The notes under the pieces are model-generated. The model searched no databases. It saw only the letters and a program-made list of their open reading frames with translations, and was not told where the DNA came from. The translations under genes and the position numbers were made by a program. From NCBI GenBank assembly GCA_021774995.1, contig JAJFIM010000311.1, positions 1 to 15,551 on the forward strand: a stretch of 15,551 nt of DNA. Direction: 5' to 3'. Below are positions 10,960-15,551 of this stretch, piece by piece (the first letter of the stretch is position 1; the number at the start of each line of letters is the position of its first letter). This DNA comes from Alphaproteobacteria bacterium (GTDB lineage: Bacteria; Pseudomonadota; Alphaproteobacteria; SMXP01).

Positions 10960-12525
10960 ATGAAACCATTAAATGAAAAGCACTATAGGGATGGTTATCT
11001 TATTCCTGGCTCAAAAGACGCATTGCGGAACAGGCTAGGATTAACGAATAAAGCTGATATTGAAGGTGCGGTCAGTTACCATGCTTCACAACAAGAGGCT
11101 ATCCCGTTTACCAAATTTGCGGTTTCATATAAGGGTTTTCGTGGATTACACCGCCACCTATACAATGATTCCTACGAATGGGCGGGGGTGGATCGAAGCG
11201 AATATACTGTTCTCAGTGATAAATGGGTACAGAATGACAGTTTTCAGCCGGTCTTGGCTCTGTCAAAGGAAATTGGTAAACAAATCTACGAATTTAAAAA
11301 ATCTGATCAGATCAAGCATGACTGTGCGCGGTATTGCATGGAATTGAGGGATGATCTTTATCAGTCCAGTAAATCAGGACAAATCAATGAAGAGGATCTT
11401 GCAAAGCATTTAAGTGTGTTTGCTGCAAAGATGAATTGGGCGCATCCGTTTAGGGATGGGAACGCCAGAACGATTAAGAATTTTATTGCCTATACAGCAG
11501 AAGAGTCTGGGTACAGCCTAGATTTTGAGTATGACATGGGAAAATGGGAGCTTACGCGCTATCAGGCTTCCCATGAAAATACAGAAAAATCGATTATTGC
11601 TGCAGCAGAGCCTTTAGCGGATCTGATCAAAGAGAATCTAGAGCCGCTTGATCGTAGGGCGTCAGGTAAATCAAAAGAAGAAATTGAGCCATCAAATAAG
11701 CGTGTTAGTGCTGTTTTTGCTGAAAAAGAACAACAAGCAGAGCAGGAATTAAAGGAACAGCCCAAAGACATTATTGCCAATGAAAACAAAGTTGAAAAAA
11801 GCAGAGCCTTAGAAAAAGACACAAATATCATTCAAATTGCCGATGATATGAAAGGTCATATTGATAAAACCCGCAGCTTTAAAAACGAGCTTGAAAAGCG
11901 GGTGGAGGAATACGCCGCGCAAAATCCTGACCATGAACCCAATATTATAAAAGGTGCTGTCTATAGCGTGTTTAATAGCCTCAATGATACATCGATGTAC
12001 GATTATCAGCAGTTTGTGTTTAATCAACCGCAAGACCAGCCTTTACAAAAACTCGCGCCTGCAGAGCCGAAATTTCCCGAAGAATGGGATATGGGGCTTG
12101 TGAAAGATAGTATTATTGATCACGCCCATGTTTATGCTGCCGCAAAGATTTTGGACATGCAAAGCCAGCATATGAAGCAGGCTCTAAACCCGCCAGATCC
12201 TTTCGACATAAAAATGGTTGAGCTTAAAGTGAGGCATTATAAAGATCTTGAACAGGAATTAGATAAGCGTCTGGATGCTCGTTTATCCCAAAAGCCAGAG
12301 ATTGACCGGCACGCTTTAGATCAGATTCGGATGGATTATATTGATAGGACGGTTGAAAATCCTGAAAAAATTAAGGACTTTATTGATCCTATGGAGTTTC
12401 AGAAAGCGCGGATACCCAAAGAGCCAGCTCAAGACCAAATTCAATCAATAGACGCTCCGAATAAGCCCATTCTGCCAAGTCATGATATTGTTATAAACAA
12501 AGGTGACAAGGATCGTGGCCGCTAA
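10960..12525 (+). CDS. Fic-domain toxin with relaxase-like C-terminal tail
   Basis: The 521-aa protein has a Fic fold at about residues 50-230. The catalytic loop is HPFRDGNAR at 162-170 (His162 base, Asp166 metal site, Arg170), preceded by MNWA; the last Arg of the usual HPFx[D/E]GNGRxxR is Lys173. GFRGLHRHLYNDSYEWAG at 59-76 is the typical N-terminal Fic segment. Fic enzymes usually transfer AMP from ATP to a target protein (gyrase and topoisomerase IV for VbhT/FicT). Residues 230-500 are charged helices I cannot assign; a diverged BID domain is not excluded. Residues 504-521 are ILPSHDIVINKGDKDRGR, closely matching the relaxase tail. No good Shine-Dalgarno precedes ATG 10960, suggesting low translation relative to the antitoxin. 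Confidence 0.9.
   Translation: MKPLNEKHYRDGYLIPGSKDALRNRLGLTNKADIEGAVSYHASQQEAIPFTKFAVSYKGFRGLHRHLYNDSYEWAGVDRSEYTVLSDKWVQNDSFQPVLALSKEIGKQIYEFKKSDQIKHDCARYCMELRDDLYQSSKSGQINEEDLAKHLSVFAAKMNWAHPFRDGNARTIKNFIAYTAEESGYSLDFEYDMGKWELTRYQASHENTEKSIIAAAEPLADLIKENLEPLDRRASGKSKEEIEPSNKRVSAVFAEKEQQAEQELKEQPKDIIANENKVEKSRALEKDTNIIQIADDMKGHIDKTRSFKNELEKRVEEYAAQNPDHEPNIIKGAVYSVFNSLNDTSMYDYQQFVFNQPQDQPLQKLAPAEPKFPEEWDMGLVKDSIIDHAHVYAAAKILDMQSQHMKQALNPPDPFDIKMVELKVRHYKDLEQELDKRLDARLSQKPEIDRHALDQIRMDYIDRTVENPEKIKDFIDPMEFQKARIPKEPAQDQIQSIDAPNKPILPSHDIVINKGDKDRGR
12469..12488 (+). repeat. Shared tail sequence, copy in the Fic gene
   Basis: Partner of 10569-10588. Both copies sit at the extreme 3' end of their genes, so the shared protein segment is C-terminal in both. 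The low divergence at DNA level suggests a recent copy, gene conversion or strong constraint. Confidence 0.85.
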
Positions 12526-12529
12526 TAAG

Positions 12530-12745
12530 CTTTTGCAATTTTTCTGAAAACCTGATTCAATAGCAATGTGACGAGGCGTAAGATCCTCAATAAGCATATT
12601 TGAGTCTGTATTCACAACACAAGGCTCTCTCATACCATTTATGGTCGAGAGGGCGGTGGAATGAAACAGCCGCTCTGCGGTAAATACGCCGCGCACCGGT
12701 TTATTGGTGATCTTAACCTCTTGGCTGCCAATGGGCAGGCTTCGT
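12530..12745 (-). pseudogene. Possible remnant of a minus-strand gene
   Basis: Between the Fic gene and the next plus gene the minus strand has an uninterrupted, protein-like frame (SLPIGSQEVKITNKPVRGVF, then TAERLFHSTALSTINGM and LIEDLTPRHIAIESGF), opening right after a stop near 12748 with no ATG until 12634; the best alternative start is a GTG at 12696. It runs on antisense into the Fic gene to 12445, where it loses coding character. I read it as a truncated relic or a small gene with an unusual start. No family recognised. Nothing else is seen in 12526-12776. Confidence 0.3.
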
Positions 12746-12776
12746 CAAATTGTTAATATTTGATGGAGCAGCACCC

Positions 12777-13226
12777 ATGACCGGTATCCTTAATTATCCT
12801 TCTATACGATTAATCCGCAAAACAATAGGCGCGGGATCTGGGGCGAAACGCACCATATTGTTTGCTGCAATAATCTTTTATATAGGAGTTCATACAATGA
12901 CATTTGCACAAGAAACAGCACCCAATAATCAGGAAGCCGTGAAGGCATATCGTGAGGGCTTGCATCTTATCAAGGATGAAGTGGCTTTATCTAAAAAACG
13001 CATTGAAGAAGCTACTACACATCTTAATGAAGATCAAAAAACAGACCTTTTTGATAAACTTCACGCTTCTTTAATGGCGCCGGAAGATACCCTTTTGCTG
13101 GCAAAATATGGTCAGGCTGCAATCGATTATAAAGTGGATGGCGCGGCATTAATGGTTGATCGGCAAAACCAGTTTAAGTATATAGATTATTACAAACGAA
13201 TTGAAGAAACCAAAACAAGTAATTGA
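12777..13226 (+). CDS. Probable secreted or periplasmic protein, paralog of the 271-aa protein
   Basis: With ATG 12777 (GGAG 8 nt upstream) the product is 149 aa and begins with a signal peptide: a basic n-region (RLIRKTIGAGSGAKR), a hydrophobic core (TILFAAIIFYIGVHT) and a possible cleavage after TFA or FAQ. The mature part is a charged helical domain with THLNEDQKTDLFDKL and the strict block AIDYKVDGAALMVDRQ, which recurs in the protein encoded at 14129. An internal ATG at 12897 also has an AGGAG 8 nt upstream and would give a 109-aa cytoplasmic form, so two products are conceivable. I do not recognise the family. Confidence 0.65.
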   Translation: MTGILNYPSIRLIRKTIGAGSGAKRTILFAAIIFYIGVHTMTFAQETAPNNQEAVKAYREGLHLIKDEVALSKKRIEEATTHLNEDQKTDLFDKLHASLMAPEDTLLLAKYGQAAIDYKVDGAALMVDRQNQFKYIDYYKRIEETKTSN

Positions 13227-13295
13227 TAAATAACAATATTATAAATAATCGATACGGCTTGTATTGGAATATATTATCTAACCTAATACATGAAA

Positions 13296-13329
13296 AAAGG
13301 GTTGAGCCCATTGCTGGATTCAACCCTTT
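13296..13329 (-). terminator. Intrinsic terminator for the minus-strand pair (possibly bidirectional)
   Basis: AAAGGGTTGA at 13296-13305 pairs exactly with TCAACCCTTT at 13320-13329 around a 14-nt loop. On the minus strand the stem is followed by a run of T (TCAACCCTTTTTTCATG), placing a terminator 44 bp after the minus operon. In the plus direction the tail is CCCTTTCCCC, so it may also stop transcription from 12777-13226. Confidence 0.8.
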
Positions 13330-13372
13330 CCCCAGATAAAGTGACCAAAGGTCGGCCACAAAAGATGTTTGG

Positions 13373-13690
13373 TCAGTGCAGTGTAAGAGGGTGTTTTGGG
13401 TAGATAGTTTCTGCGCGTGATTGAACATCTTTTGGTGCCTGGTTCTGGTCTAGAGTTTCGCCAAGCGGTAAATCATTGAAGCTATAAGCGGTCGGTGATA
13501 TATGAATATTTTTAATAGCGATTCCGCCTAGCATTATATTTTCTTCTTCTCCTTTTTCGTCAACGGGTGTGATGTAAATATTGCAGTTTCGGAATTTCTT
13601 AACGCCGAGCATTTCAAGGATTCCGTCAAATCTGCAAATAACATTCATCAAATCTTCGTTACTATTGATTTCGTGCAAGCGTATTCTCAT
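13373..13690 (-). CDS. Hypothetical protein, 105 aa
   Basis: Second gene of a two-gene minus-strand operon. ATG at 13690 follows AGGAT with 8 nt spacing, and that site overlaps the stop codon of the upstream gene, which indicates coupled translation. The product mixes strands and helices: MRIRLHEINSNEDLMNVI, then a hydrophobic stretch (DGILEMLGVKKF, NCNIYITPVDEKG, MLGGIAIKNIHISP) and a polar tail. No cysteine motif, signal peptide or membrane span is apparent. The family is not recognised. It lies between the two paralogous plus-strand genes. Confidence 0.65.
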   Translation of the reverse strand: MRIRLHEINSNEDLMNVICRFDGILEMLGVKKFRNCNIYITPVDEKGEEENIMLGGIAIKNIHISPTAYSFNDLPLGETLDQNQAPKDVQSRAETIYPKHPLTLH

Positions 13691-13700
13691 CGATTTTATC

Positions 13701-13964
13701 CTAATGAATTGTGTCGGGTTCGTATGTCAAGATCTCGGCCCTTATCATTTGCCACGCTGATTGAAGTTGCGCCAGAGGATCTCTGCTATAAAGCAGGGTG
13801 TTATATGCACTGGCTTTATATAGCTCCGAGACAATTAAATCAGGGTCAAAGTTGTCTGCGATAAGGCGGCTTACTGTGTCTCTAAATTCATTTGAAATTG
13901 TTTCAATCTGTGGCAGTTGCCAAAAGCCGGTAGAGCTTACTAAAATGCTTGTCTTCGTATCCAT
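13701..13964 (-). CDS. Hypothetical protein, 87 aa
   Basis: First gene of the minus-strand pair, starting at 13964 with AGGAAAC about 9 nt upstream. The product is mostly helical (FRDTVSRLIADNFDPDLIVSE, in adjoining runs, and AQLQSAWQMIRAEILTY) and looks like a small soluble protein. Its opening residues MDTK resemble MDTQ of the divergent gene at 14129, and the DNA around both starts shares TGGATAC. Function unknown. The 164-bp region between the two divergent starts carries inverted repeats and probably controls both. Confidence 0.65.
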   Translation of the reverse strand: MDTKTSILVSSTGFWQLPQIETISNEFRDTVSRLIADNFDPDLIVSELYKASAYNTLLYSRDPLAQLQSAWQMIRAEILTYEPDTIH

Positions 13965-14023
13965 TGTTCAAGTTTCCTAACGTTTGTACCCTCTATGACC
14001 GTAAGTATATACAACCTAAAGTT

Positions 14024-14101
14024 ACCATAATATTAACAGCACAACTTATTACGGAAAAATCACCCATTGGAAAGCATTTATTAACATAATTATATTATGG
14101 T
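14024..14101. repeat. Divergent-promoter inverted repeat
   Basis: ACCATAATAT at 14024-14033 and ATATTATGGT at 14092-14101 are exact inverted copies 58 bp apart between the divergent genes at 13964 and 14129. The right copy covers a possible -10 (TATATT 14091-14096) with TTGGAA at 14067-14072 as -35. The layout suits a repressor that binds both arms, but the regulator is unknown. Confidence 0.5.
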
Positions 14102-14128
14102 TGTTGTAAATTTAATGAGGGTTTTACA

Positions 14129-14944
14129 GTGGATACACAGCCAGTTATTGAAGATAATAACATTTATGCCGCAATCGGGGCAGGGAACATAAGCCAGGCT
14201 TTGCTTATTAAATTGTCCTCTGGAAGTCTCAGTAGTGGCCTTATGCGCATGGACGGTTCTCAACTATCAGATGCGGATAAATCAAAGGAAGATCAGCTCA
14301 AATCTATAGATAAGCTTATCCAGCATATTTACATGCAGGAGCAATTACAGGCATATCAAGCCTCGTATGATCAAACATATACCCTTGTGCATTCAGAATT
14401 ACTCAAAGCCCAAACCCGCGTTGATCAACACACGGCGCATTTAACAGGGGCCGAAAAAGAAGATCTCTTTGAATCTTTGGATGATGCTATCGATCATCCA
14501 GAAAATACCGAGATACAGGCCGGTTACGCCATGAAAGCTATTGATTATGGTGTAGATGGTGCGGCTTTGATGGTTGACCAACAATCCGTAAATGAATTGA
14601 GTGATATGGTTATCAAGCTTGAACAGCTAAATCCGGAAACTACAGATGCTTCAAATATTCACGAGGAAACTACGCAGGTAATTTCAGAAATGAGAGAAGA
14701 TGCTTCTCGTTCTGCGGATAATAGAGAGGAAAATACTCTTTCAGTACAGGATAGATTGAACGCAGCTATGGCAGAACATAATCCCGCGCAAGATCGTTCA
14801 TCCGTAGCAAGTCGCGTAGATAGTCCGGATCAGAAGGTTTCAGCTCAAAATGATTTTAACACCGGCGCTGCGGGGCAGGGCGCAGATCTCGATGTTTCTA
14901 TTCCTGATCAAAAAGTCGTAGCAGATAATAGTTTTACGCCTTAA
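14129..14944 (+). CDS. Hypothetical protein, 271 aa, cytoplasmic paralog of the 12777 gene product
   Basis: GTG start at 14129 with GAGG 8 nt upstream. Residues about 75-175 align with the gene product from 12777: THL/AHL, DLF, then AIDYGVDGAALMVDQQ. This copy has no signal peptide; instead it has an N-terminal 70-residue polar helical region and a long acidic, probably disordered C-terminus (180-271) with a short tandem motif, PDQKVSAQNDF and PDQKVVADNSF, near the end. The pair defines a small family unknown to me. The stop overlaps that of the convergent gene at 14941. A role in transfer or as a secreted protein cannot be judged from sequence. Confidence 0.75.
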   Translation: MDTQPVIEDNNIYAAIGAGNISQALLIKLSSGSLSSGLMRMDGSQLSDADKSKEDQLKSIDKLIQHIYMQEQLQAYQASYDQTYTLVHSELLKAQTRVDQHTAHLTGAEKEDLFESLDDAIDHPENTEIQAGYAMKAIDYGVDGAALMVDQQSVNELSDMVIKLEQLNPETTDASNIHEETTQVISEMREDASRSADNREENTLSVQDRLNAAMAEHNPAQDRSSVASRVDSPDQKVSAQNDFNTGAAGQGADLDVSIPDQKVVADNSFTP

Positions 14945-15321
14945 TCAGAAAAAATACTTTCTAAATCGTTGACATCATATCCTGCCATTTTCAGTAATGG
15001 GTATAACATGTTTTTATAAAGCAATGAGCCGTTTTCGATCTGATAAATGGCTACTTTGTTTTTATACTTCTGAACGTTTTCTTGATCGTAAATATTGGGT
15101 ATTGAAATGCCGGATTCTGTAGAAAATATTTCTTGTTCAAAAACTCTATCTAGTGTGTGTATATGGTTTCTTGCATTTAGCGTTAAAACGTCTAGGTATG
15201 ATTCAAGAGATTTGTTATTGGATTGGGCATCAAAATTGAGAGATTTTTTTAAAAACATATAATCATCATAGCTATAAAAATGTCGCCAGATGGCCGTTGA
15301 TATAACGCTTTTGATACTCAC
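14941..15321 (-). CDS. Hypothetical protein, 126 aa
   Basis: Begins with GTG at 15321; an out-of-frame ATG at 15323 meets a stop at once, and AGGGAA lies about 9-10 nt upstream of the GTG. The product is helical with aromatic residues (AIWRHFYSYDDYMFLKKSL near the start; AIYQIENGSLLYKNMLYPLL near 95-115). The final 40 residues are reminiscent of HTH-type helices, but no full XRE motif is evident. Its stop overlaps the stop of the convergent 271-aa gene. It is divergent from the coupled gene run that starts at 15402, so an autoregulatory or regulatory role is conceivable but unsupported. Confidence 0.6.
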   Translation of the reverse strand: MSIKSVISTAIWRHFYSYDDYMFLKKSLNFDAQSNNKSLESYLDVLTLNARNHIHTLDRVFEQEIFSTESGISIPNIYDQENVQKYKNKVAIYQIENGSLLYKNMLYPLLKMAGYDVNDLESIFSD

Positions 15322-15401
15322 ATTATATAATTTCCCTATTTCTTTTAAATCCTTGTAAAAGTCTTCGGTTAAGGATTATTAGATCACACGCGCAGGCCAT
15401 C

Positions 15402-15551
15402 GTGAACGAAACCGCTACAGCTTTCCAATGCAGTAGCGAAGAAGCAAAGATGAAGCTTATTAACGGCACAGATCATCTTGAACTCGCCATCAGGTGGCTT
15501 GTTAAAGGTCTGTCCGCACCGCGCACCTATGACCTTGAGAATGTGGAGGAC
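15402..15551 (+). CDS. Small hypothetical protein, 5' part (continues at base 130 of the window)
   Basis: This is the front of the gene whose end is at 139-141 in the window. GTG at 15402 follows GCAGG with 5 nt spacing; bases 15423-15551 equal 1-129, and the frame continues through 130-141 to give about 53 residues in total. The frame is open further upstream without a better start, so the N-terminus is uncertain. It is probably the first gene of the coupled run. Confidence 0.45.
   Translation, partial: MNETATAFQCSSEEAKMKLINGTDHLELAIRWLVKGLSAPRTYDLENVED
15423..15551. repeat. Terminal direct repeat (circular overlap), right copy
   Basis: Exact copy of bases 1-129. On the circle these bases are the same DNA and should be counted once. 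The reading frame of the short gene that starts at 15402 continues without interruption into base 130 and stops at 141. Confidence 0.93.

Noticed and set aside
11650..12460. BID domain in the C-terminal half of the Fic protein
   Set aside because: The region is helical and charged, but I could not see recognisable BID sequence features; left as unassigned pending structure prediction.
1..15551. Terminal direct repeat as long terminal repeats or a transposon boundary
   Set aside because: The repeat is exact, ends flush with both window ends, has no inverted repeat or transposase, and the gene run reads across the junction; circular overlap explains it.
1..15551. tRNA, rRNA, CRISPR arrays, insertion sequences
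   Set aside because: No cloverleaf with a CCA-type end, no regularly spaced repeats, and no transposase-like protein was seen on either strand.

Overview
The window reads as a complete circular plasmid of 15,422 bp: its first 129 bases recur exactly as its last 129 (1-129 = 15423-15551), which is what a circular contig cut with an overlap looks like. The replication protein is of the RepC type, a family known from alphaproteobacterial plasmids, and the relaxase resembles alphaproteobacterial mobilization nucleases. The host is therefore most likely an alphaproteobacterium with an AT-leaning genome. I cannot place it further. All protein family names below come from reading motifs, not from database searches.

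Layout. (1) 15402 through the junction to 1490: a tightly coupled plus-strand run of six short genes of unknown role, several with ATGA-type overlaps, one a zinc-ribbon protein and one pair overlapping by about 160 bp in different frames. (2) 1531-2462: a HigBA-type toxin-antitoxin pair behind a consensus promoter with palindromic operators, then a small antitoxin-like fragment. (3) 2521-3194: a possible decayed minus-strand gene, then a small conserved-looking gene with a clean terminator. (4) 3195-4919: the replication region, with a DnaA box, GAATCG repeats, a minus-strand terminator typical of a counter-transcribed RNA, a hairpin over the repC ribosome binding site, repC itself, and a likely origin inside repC. 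No RepA/RepB partition genes are present. (5) 7551-4937, minus strand: a membrane-anchored DNA-binding coiled-coil protein and a VirD4/TraG-like coupling ATPase that lacks its own membrane helices. (6) 7552-8452: a 900-bp AT-rich divergent region with repeats, a terminator and a probable oriT. (7) 8453-12525: one operon carrying a MobC-like protein, the relaxase, a small VbhA-like antitoxin candidate and a Fic-domain toxin. (8) 12526-15321: a relic ORF, two paralogous proteins of unknown function (one with a signal peptide), a two-gene minus-strand operon between them, and a final hypothetical gene.

How it may work together. The plasmid carries relaxase, accessory protein and coupling ATPase but no VirB-type channel, so it should be mobilized through another element's type IV secretion system. 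The most interesting feature is that the relaxase and the Fic toxin end in nearly the same C-terminal tail (ILPSHDI-x-[FI]-NKG, then charged residues). The simplest reading is a shared secretion signal, so that the Fic toxin would be delivered into recipient cells with the DNA while its antitoxin gene arrives on the plasmid. This parallels the VbhA/VbhT system of Bartonella, but with a different-looking signal.
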